Shown here: positions 17,112-26,715 of the stretch, one piece after another
How the letters are laid out: every line of letters begins with the position of its first letter
Numbering within the stretch: the first letter of the stretch is position 1
Assembly: GCA_029552545.1 (NCBI GenBank)
Contig: JAKPDO010000051.1
Span: 29,155-93,154 of the forward strand
Reading direction: 5' to 3'
DNA length: 64,000 nucleotides
DNA from: Planctomycetota bacterium
Lineage (GTDB): Bacteria; Planctomycetota; Phycisphaerae; Sedimentisphaerales; Anaerohalosphaeraceae
Translations under genes and position numbers: made by a program
Notes under the pieces: model-generated
The model's database searches: none
Seen by the model: only the letters and a program-made list of their open reading frames with translations
What the model was told of the DNA's origin: nothing

Positions 17112-18108
17112 AGCGGGTGTATCCGGATAAAGGCGGCGGTTTGCGGACAACCCGTCGGCGAAGTCCCATCTTGCGGACAACAAATGAAAGACCGCGGCAG
17201 CCGACGGCGGTCAGAGAAGGAAAGACGGTCAGCAGCGTATATTGCAGGCGGACGCAGACGGGCAGCAGGGCGGCAAAGTCATTCAGCAGGCGGCGAATCT
17301 CCCGGGCCTGCGAGGGGTCAAAGAGCAGGGCCCGCATCCAGCGGCGCAGGAGAAAGACCGCCAGCGGACGAAAGGCATCCAGCCGGTGGTGTTCAGCCGA
17401 GAGATGCAGATGACGGGAAATCAGCTCGCGGAATAAATGTGGAGAATGAAAACGAACAGAGATATGTTCCCCCGCCTGGAGGTGATGGACAGCCAGCGGT
17501 TGTGCAATATATCCGATCGGCGGCTCAAGATAAGCGATTCGGAGCCATAAATCCAAATCGTTAAAGCGTTTCTGTTCGGGTCGGAAGAGGCCGGCCTTTT
17601 CGAGCAAATTTCGGCGGATGAGCATCGTATCCGTATGGCCGGTGAGGTCTTTGGCGTAGGTTTTGAGATAATCGGGGCTGATTTGTCCGCCGTTTAGGAC
17701 TGCAAGAATGCGCTGTTCCGGGAGGGCGGGGGCCTGCCGTCCGCTTTCGCAAAGGCATTCAATATAGTTGCCGCAAGTCCATTGCAGCTGGGGGTGTCGG
17801 CGGAGCAGGTCGGTCTGCACAGCCAGCTTGTCCGGCAGCCATTCGTCATCGGCATCCAGAAAGGCAATCCATTCGCCCGAGGCCGCCCGGATGCCGGTAT
17901 TGCGGGCGGCGCCGGGGCCCCGATTGTCCTGACGGATACAGCGGATTTTTTCCCCGTAGGTCTGCGCAACCTCCGCCGTCCGGTCGGTCGAGCCGTCGTC
18001 CACCACGATGATTTCGTCGGCCGGACGGCTCTGGGCCAGCACACTGTCAATGGCTCGGCCCAAATACCGTTCATTGTTGTAAGCCGGAATGATTACACTG
18101 ATCGTCAT
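17104..18108 (-). CDS. Family 2 glycosyltransferase
   Basis: The 334-residue protein begins MTISVIIPAYNNERYLGRA, with VVDDGSTDRT as nucleotide-sugar site and FLDADDEWLPDKL as the metal-binding DxD region. There is no membrane segment, so it should be a cytoplasmic or membrane-associated transferase. The frame is open upstream to 18417, but the GT-A fold starts at this ATG. The ATG overlaps the stop of the preceding gene (ATGA) and has GGGAG nearby. It is closely similar in motif order and C-terminal half to the product of 19127-20173, for example TDTMLIRR and DLWLRIAYL in both. The two look like tandem duplicates separated by a third GT2 gene. Confidence 0.88.
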   Translation of the reverse strand: MTISVIIPAYNNERYLGRAIDSVLAQSRPADEIIVVDDGSTDRTAEVAQTYGEKIRCIRQDNRGPGAARNTGIRAASGEWIAFLDADDEWLPDKLAVQTDLLRRHPQLQWTCGNYIECLCESGRQAPALPEQRILAVLNGGQISPDYLKTYAKDLTGHTDTMLIRRNLLEKAGLFRPEQKRFNDLDLWLRIAYLEPPIGYIAQPLAVHHLQAGEHISVRFHSPHLFRELISRHLHLSAEHHRLDAFRPLAVFLLRRWMRALLFDPSQAREIRRLLNDFAALLPVCVRLQYTLLTVFPSLTAVGCRGLSFVVRKMGLRRRVVRKPPPLSGYTRYD

Positions 18109-19130
18109 AAGGGCTCCCGGGTTTGTTCCGGGTCTCGAATCGGTTTTCCCGTCAGCTTCCGCCAGAAGCGCTGAATCGGCGGTCGAATATACAATCCGCC
18201 GAACCGCTTGAAAAGAACCCAGTATTTCAGCAGCGGGCTGAACACAATCTGGACTCGGCAGAGCCGATAGAGGCCTTTGAATTGCCGGGCATCCGGAAAA
18301 CGCTCCAGCAATTCTGCGGCGGTTTTTCGAAATCCGTTTCGGGCCTGATGATGGGCGGTCCGCAGCGCCAGATAACAGAGCACGTCCTCCGCCAGCTTCT
18401 TTTTCTCCGGAGGGCACCAGTCCAGCAGCAGGGAGGGGTTCCGGAGAATCGGAGCGACGGCCCGGGAGATGTCATTGGACAGGGCGCTGTCCTGCCGATT
18501 GTGCCGCACGGAGACAGCGGGAAGAATCAGGAAGGGTTCATTAAAAACCAGCCGGGCGAAAAAGACGGTGTCTTCGCCGAAGGTGCATTTGTTTTCCGTA
18601 TAAAAGCCGCCGTATTTGCGGGCGATGTCGGTGCGGAGGATGGTTGTGCCCACGTGAAAGAACATCATCAGGGCCTCCGCCAGCGGGGCGGGCTCGCAGC
18701 CGGTGAGCTGATGGAGTCCGGGTTTGACGCCGCGCCTGTGCCAGTAGCCGGTCATTTCGATTTGCCGCGGCCATTCTTCGTACATCGTGCCTGCGAAAGA
18801 AGCCGTCGGCCGGCTTTCGAGCGCCGCAATCCCGTTTTCCAGATAATCGGGGTACCACTGGTCGTCGGCGTCCAGAAAGGCGAGGTAGGGGGCTTGTGCG
18901 GCTTCGATGCCCCGATTGCGGGCGGCGCCGGGGCCCTGATTGTCCTGACGAATCAGGAAAATTCGGGAATCGTTCAGCTGCTGAACGCGCTGAGCGCCGT
19001 GGTCTGTGGAGCCGTCGTCCACCACAATCAGCCGCCAGTGGGGGTAGGTCTGCTGCTGGACGGAGCGGACGGCCCGGAGAATCGTCCGTTCCTTGTTGTA
19101 CAGCGGGATGATAACATCCACCGGTTTCAT
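18105..19130 (-). CDS. Family 2 glycosyltransferase
   Basis: This 341-residue GT-A enzyme begins MKPVDVIIPLYNKERTILRA, has VVDDGSTDHG and FLDADDQWYPDYLENG. The middle segment EDTVFFARLVF is of the kind that contributes the catalytic Asp in family 2 (consensus ExDxxxR/W; here Glu-Asp). The C-terminal 60 residues are basic and may associate with the membrane. It overlaps both neighbours by 4 bases (ATGA), so the minus-strand run is tightly coupled. It is more divergent from the flanking two GT2 genes than they are from each other. Confidence 0.87.
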   Translation of the reverse strand: MKPVDVIIPLYNKERTILRAVRSVQQQTYPHWRLIVVDDGSTDHGAQRVQQLNDSRIFLIRQDNQGPGAARNRGIEAAQAPYLAFLDADDQWYPDYLENGIAALESRPTASFAGTMYEEWPRQIEMTGYWHRRGVKPGLHQLTGCEPAPLAEALMMFFHVGTTILRTDIARKYGGFYTENKCTFGEDTVFFARLVFNEPFLILPAVSVRHNRQDSALSNDISRAVAPILRNPSLLLDWCPPEKKKLAEDVLCYLALRTAHHQARNGFRKTAAELLERFPDARQFKGLYRLCRVQIVFSPLLKYWVLFKRFGGLYIRPPIQRFWRKLTGKPIRDPEQTREPL

Positions 19131-20173
19131 TCGGCCGGGTTCTCCTTACGTTTCCGCCAATATTCCTTTATGTGATTATACAGCGTTGCCGTCCGCGGGC
19201 AAAAGGAGGAGATGTACAGTTTGCGGAAAGAAGAGGCGGAAAAGAGACTTCGATATTTGTTCAGCAGGAATCGGACCTGCTTTCCGTCGCCTTCCCGGAG
19301 GCGCTGTCCGAGCCACCAGCCGAGCATTGCCGCCGCACAGGGGCGAAACGGCTCGAGCATCCCGGCCTGCTGGGCCAGTTCGAAATGCCGCCGGAGAAAT
19401 TGGTCAATATGGTCCGGCTGACGATGAGCCTTCAGGATGCTTCCCTCTGTGTCCAGGTGATAGACCGCCAGCGGTTCAAAGACATACCCGAGCGGCTGGC
19501 GGAGATAGGCAATCCGCAGCCACAGGTCCACGTCGTTAATTCGTTTTTGACCGACCCGGAACAAGCCGGCCTTCAGCAGAATCTCCCGCCGAATCAGCAT
19601 CGTATCCGTGCAGCCCATTGCGCTGTGCTGATGAGCGGAGAAATAGCTGTCGAAGACGGGCTGTCCGTTCAGGAGTCTCAACAGGGCGTCTTGTCGAGGT
19701 AGGGGCAAATCGAGTGTCCGTTGATGTCCGCGCCGGCATCGGCATCGGTAGAAATTGCCGGTTACCCAGTTGAGAAAAGGATACTGCTGAAGCAGCCGCA
19801 CCTGAAGGGCCAGCCGGTCGGGGAGCCATTCATCATCGGCATCGAGAAAGGCGATCCATTCTCCCGAAGCCGCCAGAATGCCGGCGTTGCGGGCGGCACT
19901 GGCGCCCTGATTGTCCTGACGGATATATCGAATGTTGCCGCCGCAGGATTGGACGGCCTGGCGGGTGCCGTCGGTGGAGCCGTCATCCACTATGATAATC
20001 TCCTGTGGCGGGAGGGTTTGAGCCAAAACGCTGTCAATCGCCCGCCGAATAAACGCTTCGGAGTTGTAGGCCGGAATGATGACGCTGATACCGCCCGCAG
20101 GGGCCGGAACGCTCCGAGCGCCTGTCTGTTCCGACGGCTGGTTCGGCTGCGGACTGGCGTTTCGTTCGACCAT
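19127..20173 (-). CDS. Family 2 glycosyltransferase
   Basis: The 348-residue protein has a non-conserved Gln/Pro-rich N-terminus of about 28 residues, then ISVIIPAYNSEAFIRRA, VVDDGSTDGT and FLDADDEWLPDRL. It carries GCTDTMLIRREILLKAGLF and NDVDLWLRIAYL in the acceptor half. The length and motifs mark a soluble GT-A transferase. It is the first gene of the minus-strand glycosyltransferase run, 6 bases after the rseP stop, so the run may be read through from dxr-rseP. The start at 20173 lacks a clear Shine-Dalgarno; a start nearer the fold is possible but none is obviously better. Confidence 0.86.
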   Translation of the reverse strand: MVERNASPQPNQPSEQTGARSVPAPAGGISVIIPAYNSEAFIRRAIDSVLAQTLPPQEIIIVDDGSTDGTRQAVQSCGGNIRYIRQDNQGASAARNAGILAASGEWIAFLDADDEWLPDRLALQVRLLQQYPFLNWVTGNFYRCRCRRGHQRTLDLPLPRQDALLRLLNGQPVFDSYFSAHQHSAMGCTDTMLIRREILLKAGLFRVGQKRINDVDLWLRIAYLRQPLGYVFEPLAVYHLDTEGSILKAHRQPDHIDQFLRRHFELAQQAGMLEPFRPCAAAMLGWWLGQRLREGDGKQVRFLLNKYRSLFSASSFRKLYISSFCPRTATLYNHIKEYWRKRKENPAE

Positions 20174-20179
20174 TCGGCA

Positions 20180-22423
20180 TCAGGAACCAAAAAAGATTCG
20201 ATGAATGTCGTTGTAGGTTATCCACAAAAAGACGGCCAGCAGAAAGACCACACCGGCGTAGGTTATACCGGCCTGGACTTTTTCGGGTATCGGGCTGCCT
20301 TTGATTTTTTCAATCAGCAGAAAGAGGATGACGCCTCCGTCCACAACGGGAATCGGCAGCAGGTTCATCACGGCGATGCAGGCGCTGATCAGGCCCATGA
20401 AGTAAAGGAATTTGATAAAGGATTCCTGAGCGACCTGATAACTGATGGACAGAATGCCCACCGGTCCGCTCAGGGCGGAGGTCGGCACATCGCGTGTGAA
20501 CAGTCCTTTGAGGGTCAGATAGGTCGTGGCGATAAAATACCAGGTTTTTTTGGCGCCCATGGCTACGGCCTTGGCGGGGTTGGAGGTCTTGGCCTTTTCT
20601 TCCAGCAGCGTCAGCGGAATCGGACGGGTGGTTTCGCTCCAGACGTGCATCAGGCCTTCGATGTTCGGAATCAGCAGAGCGGCGGAGCCGGCCTCCGTTT
20701 CCGAAAGCCGATAATCGATGCCGATTTGCTGGCCGGCGTTTCGGTGGAAAATCTCTGCGATTTCATAGAAGTTTTTGACCGGCTGTCCGTCCACGCGTTC
20801 AATCCGTGCCCCGCGCGGAATCGGCAGGGCATCGACGGAAACGGTGTCGAGGGTCTGGGCCACAACGGGGTTTTCCATATCAAAACGTAAAGAAATACCC
20901 AGCCAAAGGCGGTTCTTTGTGCCGGGCTGAACGGTGGGACGAGTGCTGATGTCCACGATGCGGTTTTGTCCGTCGGAGTCGGTTCGAAGCACCTTGACGG
21001 AAAGGGTTTTGTCTTTGTGATTTTCTATGGCCTGTCTGTATTCCGCGAAGGTGGGGCAGAAACAGTCGGCGACTTGAAGGAGGATGTCTCCTTTTTTAAA
21101 TGGGTTCGGCTGCATTTCTTTTTGGACCGGCCTGCGAAGAACCGCTGTAGAAAACCGCTGGAGGATTCGCTGCAGGAATCCTTCTGAGGAGGTCGGTTCA
21201 AAGACCTGCTCCACCTGAAGTCGGGGGATAAGAGAGTAGAAATTCGCCAGGTCATATTCTTTGCGGAAATTCGGGTAGAGGATTTTGGGTTCGAGGGGGA
21301 TGGCGACTGTGGTTAACGGTTCGCCGGGTTTGGCCCCTTTGCGCTGGACGGTCAGATTCACTTCCGGTTTCACGGAGCGGCGGATTGCTTCTTTGAGCTC
21401 CCAGGATGTTTTGACGCTTTTTCCGTCTACGGCCAGGATGACATCGCCGGGTTCAAAGCCGGACTCAGTCAGCTGCTGTTTCCATTCGGGTTCCTCCCAG
21501 TCGGGGATTTCGAGCGTGGAGGCCGGTTCGATGCCGAATTGGCGCAGCCGCTGTGTATCGGCGGCGGCCAATTCGGAGACGGCTTTGAGCCGTTCGACCC
21601 GGCCGTCCGGATGGCGCACGGTGAAGGTGGTCGTTTCGCCTTTGGGGCCCAGGGCGGCGGCCAGCGAAATCATCGAGAAATCGACAAAATCTCCGACAAA
21701 AGATTTGCCGTTGACGGCGATGATGCGGTCCCCGGGGCGAAATCCGGCGGCTTCGGCGGGAGAATTGGGCACAACGCCCCCGACGACGGCGGGCTGCTGG
21801 TCAAGTCCATGCAGGTACAGGCCCATAAAGAGAATGACGGCGCTGAGGACATTGAACAAAACGCCCGCCGCTACCACGCAGATGCGGATCCAGATAGGGC
21901 GATTGGCAAAGGAGCGGGGGTCGTCGGTTTTTTCTGCGGTTCCGGAGTCGGACTGGCCGAGCATCTTGACAAATCCGCCGAAGGGAATCAGGCCCAGCCA
22001 GTATTCCGTTTCAGAGTCGCCTTCCTGCAGGGTCTCTTCGATGTTTTTTCGCGGGAAAAGACGGATGCGAAACCCTTTTTTCAGTTTCCGTATGGAAAGA
22101 ATGGTCGGCGGAAACCCGATGGAAAAGGCCTCGACTTTGATGCCGCCGAGTTTGGCAACCAGGAAATGTCCTAATTCGTGGACGAAGATGACGCCGCCGA
22201 ATCCGAGCAGGACCAGAGCGGTTGTTCCGGCAATGCCGGGGGCACGCAGGATAAAGGCAATAACAGCGGCCACGATTGCCAGCGCCGCGGCCAGGTCCAG
22301 CAGGTTGCTCAAACGGCTCTGCGGCGGCTGCGGAGAACCTTTCGTTTCTCCGGACACGGCGGAAGCGGAAGAGCAGGCAGCAGAGTCGGACGGTTCAGGA
22401 ACAGAAAGCGGTTGGTCGGTCAT
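20180..22423 (-). CDS. rseP: Site-2 zinc metalloprotease of the RseP family with several PDZ-like repeats
   Basis: RseP cleaves membrane-anchored anti-sigma factors and leftover signal peptides inside the membrane. The zinc site is VHELGHFL (His82, Glu83, His86), with the second metal motif NLLPIPVVDGG near the C-terminus. After about residue 200 there are four PDZ-like glycine-rich segments. They are AAGFRPGDRIIAVNGK, SGFEPGDVILAVDGK, NPFKKGDILLQV and PRGARIERVDGQ. The protein has 747 residues, against about 450 for the E. coli enzyme, which has two PDZ domains. A Ser/Pro-rich N-terminal extension of about 40 residues precedes the first helix. The start overlaps the dxr stop by one base (TAATG), the usual dxr-rseP order. 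Confidence 0.92.
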   Translation of the reverse strand: MTDQPLSVPEPSDSAACSSASAVSGETKGSPQPPQSRLSNLLDLAAALAIVAAVIAFILRAPGIAGTTALVLLGFGGVIFVHELGHFLVAKLGGIKVEAFSIGFPPTILSIRKLKKGFRIRLFPRKNIEETLQEGDSETEYWLGLIPFGGFVKMLGQSDSGTAEKTDDPRSFANRPIWIRICVVAAGVLFNVLSAVILFMGLYLHGLDQQPAVVGGVVPNSPAEAAGFRPGDRIIAVNGKSFVGDFVDFSMISLAAALGPKGETTTFTVRHPDGRVERLKAVSELAAADTQRLRQFGIEPASTLEIPDWEEPEWKQQLTESGFEPGDVILAVDGKSVKTSWELKEAIRRSVKPEVNLTVQRKGAKPGEPLTTVAIPLEPKILYPNFRKEYDLANFYSLIPRLQVEQVFEPTSSEGFLQRILQRFSTAVLRRPVQKEMQPNPFKKGDILLQVADCFCPTFAEYRQAIENHKDKTLSVKVLRTDSDGQNRIVDISTRPTVQPGTKNRLWLGISLRFDMENPVVAQTLDTVSVDALPIPRGARIERVDGQPVKNFYEIAEIFHRNAGQQIGIDYRLSETEAGSAALLIPNIEGLMHVWSETTRPIPLTLLEEKAKTSNPAKAVAMGAKKTWYFIATTYLTLKGLFTRDVPTSALSGPVGILSISYQVAQESFIKFLYFMGLISACIAVMNLLPIPVVDGGVILFLLIEKIKGSPIPEKVQAGITYAGVVFLLAVFLWITYNDIHRIFFGS

Positions 22424-23610
22424 TATCGGTTTTCCTTTTGAGAAGTCAGTACGGTTCTGTGTTCGAGATTCCGATGGACCTCCTGCCGGGCCCAGCGGTC
22501 GATTTCAAGGAGGGCCTCCAGGGACAGATGGGTTTGAACGGAATGATTTTGCAGACACTGTTCAATCAGTTCGATGATTCTGCCGAAGGGGATTCTGCCT
22601 TCCAGAAAGGCGGCGACGGCCTCTTCGTTAGCGGCGTTGAAAACCACCGGTGCCGAACCGCCCAGCCGGGCCGCTTCATAGCCGACTGCCAGAGCGCGGA
22701 ACCGGTTCAGGTCCGGCGCCTCAAAGGTGAGCCGGCCGAGCGTTTCCAGCTGAAGGCCTTTGGAAAGGCCCGGTTTTCGCTGCGGATAGGTGAGGGCATA
22801 CTGAATCGGGGTTTTCATATCCGGTGTGCCCATCTGGGCCATCACGGAGCCGTCGATGAACTCAACCATTGAATGGATGACCGATTCCGGATGAATCAGC
22901 ACATCAATTTTGTCCACAGGCAGGCCGAACAGCCATCGGGCCTCCATCACCTCCAGGGCCTTGTTGACCATAGTGGCCGAATCGACGGTAATTTTGGGTC
23001 CCATCCGCCAGGTCGGATGAGCCAGGGCCTGGGCGGCGGTCGCCTGCTCGATTTCTTCCGGCCGGCTGCGCAGGAAGGGCCCGCCCGAGGCGGTCAGGAC
23101 AATCCGGCGGACTTCTTCCGGGCGGCCTGCCTGAAGGGCCTGGAAGACGGCGGAGTGTTCGCTGTCAATCGGCAGGATTTCCGCGCCGCCGGCGGCTGCC
23201 TGGCGGGTGAGCAGTTCGCCGGCAATCACCAGCGGCTCTTTGTTGGCGATTGCCAGGCGTTTTCCCGCTTGGGCGGCTGCCAGCAGGGCCGGCAGTCCCG
23301 CCGCACCGACCACGGCACAGAGGATAATGTCGATATCTTCCTGCGAGGCAATCTCGGTGAGGGCTTCGGGTCCCAGAAGAATCTGTCCCCGGAAACCGTC
23401 CAGAGCGGGAATGTTTCCTTTTGAAAAATCCGGATGGGTGACGGCGGCGATTTGGGGCTGAAAGCGCCGGACCTGCTCAGCCAGAAGGTCGATTCGGCTG
23501 TGGGTGGTCAGTGCCGCCACCTCGTACTCCGGCCCCAGGGCCGCCAGGACCTGCAGAGCATTCTGGCCGATTGAGCCGGTCGAACCTAAAATTGCAACAC
23601 GTTTACCCAT
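22423..23610 (-). CDS. dxr: 1-deoxy-D-xylulose-5-phosphate reductoisomerase
   Basis: DXR converts 1-deoxy-D-xylulose 5-phosphate to 2-C-methyl-D-erythritol 4-phosphate with NADPH, the first committed step of the non-mevalonate isoprenoid pathway. The 395-residue sequence has the NADPH loop ILGSTGSIGQNAL and NKEPLVIAGELL. The divalent-metal and substrate site is PIDSEHSAVFQAL, followed by LTASGGPF, and the flexible loop contains HPTWRMGPKITVDSATM with the invariant Trp. The length is normal. Translation appears coupled to rseP by a one-base overlap. The start has no Shine-Dalgarno and follows a -10 box by only 9 bases. Confidence 0.97.
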   Translation of the reverse strand: MGKRVAILGSTGSIGQNALQVLAALGPEYEVAALTTHSRIDLLAEQVRRFQPQIAAVTHPDFSKGNIPALDGFRGQILLGPEALTEIASQEDIDIILCAVVGAAGLPALLAAAQAGKRLAIANKEPLVIAGELLTRQAAAGGAEILPIDSEHSAVFQALQAGRPEEVRRIVLTASGGPFLRSRPEEIEQATAAQALAHPTWRMGPKITVDSATMVNKALEVMEARWLFGLPVDKIDVLIHPESVIHSMVEFIDGSVMAQMGTPDMKTPIQYALTYPQRKPGLSKGLQLETLGRLTFEAPDLNRFRALAVGYEAARLGGSAPVVFNAANEEAVAAFLEGRIPFGRIIELIEQCLQNHSVQTHLSLEALLEIDRWARQEVHRNLEHRTVLTSQKENR

Positions 23611-23619
23611 AAACCAGTC

Positions 23620-23648
23620 AGTATCTCAAAATATACAAACCGCGTCAA
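23620..23648 (-). promoter_or_regulatory. Promoter of dxr-rseP, probably giving a leaderless transcript
   Basis: On the minus strand TTGACG (23648-23643), a 17-base spacer and GATACT (23625-23620) precede the dxr ATG (23610) by 9 bases. The predicted transcript start is within 3 bases of the ATG. No Shine-Dalgarno is present between them. Confidence 0.55.
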
Positions 23649-23718
23649 GAAAGGTCCTGTCTTAATCCGACAAAACAGGGAATATAGGTCGAATATGGAT
23701 GTATTCTATAGAACATTT

Positions 23719-26580
23719 TTACTTTACTATCCCTTCTTCGGCCAATTTCTCCCGCAGGTATCGAGCGGTGTAGGAGTGGTTGTTTTCGACAATTTTTTCC
23801 GGAGTACCGGCGGCGATGACACGTCCGCCTTCCTCACCGCCTTCGGGGCCCAGGTCGATGATATAGTCGGCCATTTTGATCACATCCAGGTTGTGTTCAA
23901 TGACGATGACAGTATTGCCCATATCGGTCAGACGCCGCAGCACGGTCATCAGGTTGTCAATGTCGGCAAAGTGCAGACCGGTGGTGGGTTCGTCGAGGAT
24001 ATAAAGGGTATGGCCGGTGCCGGGTTTGCCCAGCTCGGCGGCCAGCTTGACCCGCTGGGCTTCGCCGCCGGACATCGTGGTGGAGGACTGCCCGAGGGTC
24101 ATGTATCCCAGCCCGACATCGCAGAGGGCCTTGATGAGCCGGAGAATCTTGGGGAAGTTGGCAAAAAACTGCCGCGATTCATCAATCCGCATATCCAGAA
24201 CATCGGCAATGTTCTTGCCTTTGTAGGTAATCTGGAGGGTTTCGGGATTGTAGCGTTTGCCCTTGCATTCCTGACAGGTGACGTACACATCCGGCAAGAA
24301 GTGCATTTCAATCCGGCGGGTCCCCTGCCCCTGGCAGAATTCGCAGCGTCCGCCTTTGACGTTGAAGCTGAACCGGCCGGGTTTGTAGCCGCGGATGCGG
24401 GCCTCGCGGGTCATGGCGAACAGCTGGCGGATGAGGTCAAACACGCCTGTATAGGTCGCCGGGTTGCTGCGGGGTGTCCGCCCGATAGGGGTTTGGTCGA
24501 TTTCGATGACCTTGTCGATATTGGCAATCCCGAGGATGTTTTTGTGTTTGCCCGGTTTTTCGCGGGAGCCGTAGAGTCGGCGCTTGAGCCCTTTCAGGAG
24601 GATTTCGGTAATCAGGGTGCTTTTGCCGGAGCCGGAGACGCCGGTAACGCAGGTGAGCACGCCGAGCGGAAATTTGACATCGATATTTTTCAGATTGTGT
24701 TCGGCGGCTCCCCGAACTTCGATGCAGTAAGACATTTTGACTTTGTGCCGGCGCGGGGGCATTTCGATGCGTTTGGCGCCGCTGAGGTATTGGCCGGTGA
24801 TGGACTGCGGGCATCGGCAGACGTCTTCCAGCGAGCCGGCGACCACGACTTCGCCGCCGTGGCTTCCGGCGGCCGGCCCGATGTCAATGATGTAGTCGGC
24901 CTGGCGGATGACCTCTTCGTCGTGTTCGACAACCAGCACGGTGTTGCCGATGTCGCGCAGACGCTTGAGGATATTCAGGAGCCGGTCATTGTCGCGCCGG
25001 TGCAGGCCGATAGTCGGTTCATCGAGCACATAGCAGCAGCCGACCAGCCCGCTGCCTACCTGCGTGGCCAGGCGAATCCGCTGGGCCTCGCCGCCGGAGA
25101 GCGTGCGGCTGGTGCGGTCTAACGTCAGATAGCCCAACCCGACATCTATCAGGAATTGAAGCCGGGCGCGGATTTCCTTCAGGGGCTGTTCGGCGATGAC
25201 GGCCTGTTCGGGATTCAGCGGCAGTTCGGCAAAAAATTTCTGGGCGGCCTGCACGGTCATTTCGGTGATTTGGCTGATGTTTTTTCCGCAGATGGTTACG
25301 GCGGAGGCCTCCGGACGCAGCCGTGTTCCTTTGCAGGCCTGACAGGGCGTTTCGGACAGGTAGCCGTGCAGGCGGGCCTTGACATATTCGCTGGTGGTGT
25401 TTTCCCAGCGTCTGCGGAGATTGGGAATGACCCCTTCGAACGCCATTCCGTAGTGGGCCTCGTCTTCGGGGGTCGTTCCGTAAAGGAGAATCTGCCGAAT
25501 CGGTGCAGGCAGATTGCCGTAGGGCTCGCTTTTGCTGATGCCGAACTGCCGGCAGAAGCGGTTGATGAGCCGATTGTAGTAAATGTTCATCCGTTTGCCG
25601 CCCTTGCGCCAGGCCTCGACGGCGCCGTTTTCGAGCGAGACGGATTTATCCGGCACAATTAAGTCCGGGTCAAACTCGAGGATGGTTCCCAGTCCGTCGC
25701 AGGCTGGACAGGCGCCGTAGGGACTGTTGAAACTGAAGAGACGAGGGCTCAGTTCCGGCAGGGAGGCCTCGGGATGATCGGGACAGGCGAATTTTTCGCT
25801 GTAGATGACGTCGCGCCACTGGCCGTCGCCGCCGTTGTCTTTTTTCTCTTCGGGCGTCTGCACCATCACCAGGACAAGCCCATCCCCGATTTTCAGGGCG
25901 GTTTCGATGGAGTCGGCCAGCCGGATGCGGATGTTGTCTTTCAGAATCAGCCGGTCCACGACGGCGGCAATGTCGTGTTTTTTGTTTTTGTCCAGTTTTG
26001 GGATGTTTTTGATGTCATAGATGACGCCGTCCACCCGGGCCCGGACGAAACCGTCCCGCTGAATCTGAGCGAAGATGTCCCGGTGTTCTCCTTTTTGACC
26101 GCGGACAATCGGGGCGCAGATCTGAATGCGGGTATTTTCCGGCAGAGACAGGATGGAATCGACAATCTGGGTGGTGTGCTGCGACTGAATCGGCCGGCCG
26201 CATTTCCAGCAGTGGGGCTGTCCGATGCGGGCAAACAGCAGGCGGCAGTAGTCGTAGATTTCCGTCGTGGTTGCCACGGTCGAGCGGGGATTGCTGGAGG
26301 CGCTTCGCTGTTCGATGGCAATTGTGGGAGGCAGTCCCTCGATGTGCTCGACGTGGGGTTTCTGCATCTGTTCGAGGAACTGGCGGGCGTAGGCGCTGAG
26401 GGATTCGACGTATTTACGCTGGCCTTCTGCGTAGATGGTGTCAAAGGCCAGCGAGCTTTTTCCCGAACCGCTCAAACCGGTAATGACAACCAGTTTGTCG
26501 CGGGGAATATCGACGTTGATGTTTTTGAGATTATGTTCGGCCGCACCGCGGATGCGGATGTATTTCTGCGAATCATTCAT
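23719..26580 (-). CDS. uvrA: UvrABC excinuclease subunit A
   Basis: UvrA is the ATPase that finds bulky DNA lesions and loads UvrB in nucleotide excision repair. The 953-residue protein has two ABC ATPase modules: Walker [20 protein letters not shown] near residue 32 and [15 protein letters not shown] near 640, with signatures [12 protein letters not shown] and [12 protein letters not shown]. Zinc-finger Cys pairs are visible: [16 protein letters not shown], and CEFCQGQG with [10 protein letters not shown]. The N-terminus [21 protein letters not shown] is typical of the family. The frame is open to 26625, but the family motif [14 protein letters not shown] sits normally behind the ATG at 26580. 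The ATG at 26625 would add 15 residues. Confidence 0.97.
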   Translation of the reverse strand: MNDSQKYIRIRGAAEHNLKNINVDIPRDKLVVITGLSGSGKSSLAFDTIYAEGQRKYVESLSAYARQFLEQMQKPHVEHIEGLPPTIAIEQRSASSNPRSTVATTTEIYDYCRLLFARIGQPHCWKCGRPIQSQHTTQIVDSILSLPENTRIQICAPIVRGQKGEHRDIFAQIQRDGFVRARVDGVIYDIKNIPKLDKNKKHDIAAVVDRLILKDNIRIRLADSIETALKIGDGLVLVMVQTPEEKKDNGGDGQWRDVIYSEKFACPDHPEASLPELSPRLFSFNSPYGACPACDGLGTILEFDPDLIVPDKSVSLENGAVEAWRKGGKRMNIYYNRLINRFCRQFGISKSEPYGNLPAPIRQILLYGTTPEDEAHYGMAFEGVIPNLRRRWENTTSEYVKARLHGYLSETPCQACKGTRLRPEASAVTICGKNISQITEMTVQAAQKFFAELPLNPEQAVIAEQPLKEIRARLQFLIDVGLGYLTLDRTSRTLSGGEAQRIRLATQVGSGLVGCCYVLDEPTIGLHRRDNDRLLNILKRLRDIGNTVLVVEHDEEVIRQADYIIDIGPAAGSHGGEVVVAGSLEDVCRCPQSITGQYLSGAKRIEMPPRRHKVKMSYCIEVRGAAEHNLKNIDVKFPLGVLTCVTGVSGSGKSTLITEILLKGLKRRLYGSREKPGKHKNILGIANIDKVIEIDQTPIGRTPRSNPATYTGVFDLIRQLFAMTREARIRGYKPGRFSFNVKGGRCEFCQGQGTRRIEMHFLPDVYVTCQECKGKRYNPETLQITYKGKNIADVLDMRIDESRQFFANFPKILRLIKALCDVGLGYMTLGQSSTTMSGGEAQRVKLAAELGKPGTGHTLYILDEPTTGLHFADIDNLMTVLRRLTDMGNTVIVIEHNLDVIKMADYIIDLGPEGGEEGGRVIAAGTPEKIVENNHSYTARYLREKLAEEGIVK

Positions 26581-26650
26581 CGCTGTCAAACTCGCTTCTT
26601 GAGGTTTCTGCTCTCTTATCTCCATTTAAAGAGAATACGCCAAACTTACC

Positions 26651-26680
26651 ATTGTACCGGAAAAGTCGGGCGTGTACAAT
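26651..26680. promoter_or_regulatory. Symmetric divergent promoter between uvrA and nfi
   Basis: ATTGTAC (26651-26657) and GTACAAT (26674-26680) form a perfect 7-bp inverted repeat. On both strands this reads TTGTAC, 17 bases, TACAAT, so each arm supplies the -35 of one promoter and the -10 of the other. Expected starts are about 26687 for nfi and 26644 for uvrA. It could also be a repressor operator. Confidence 0.55.
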
Positions 26681-26715
26681 AGCCGGTCGGGTTTTTTGCA
26701 GGATGCGATAACGCT

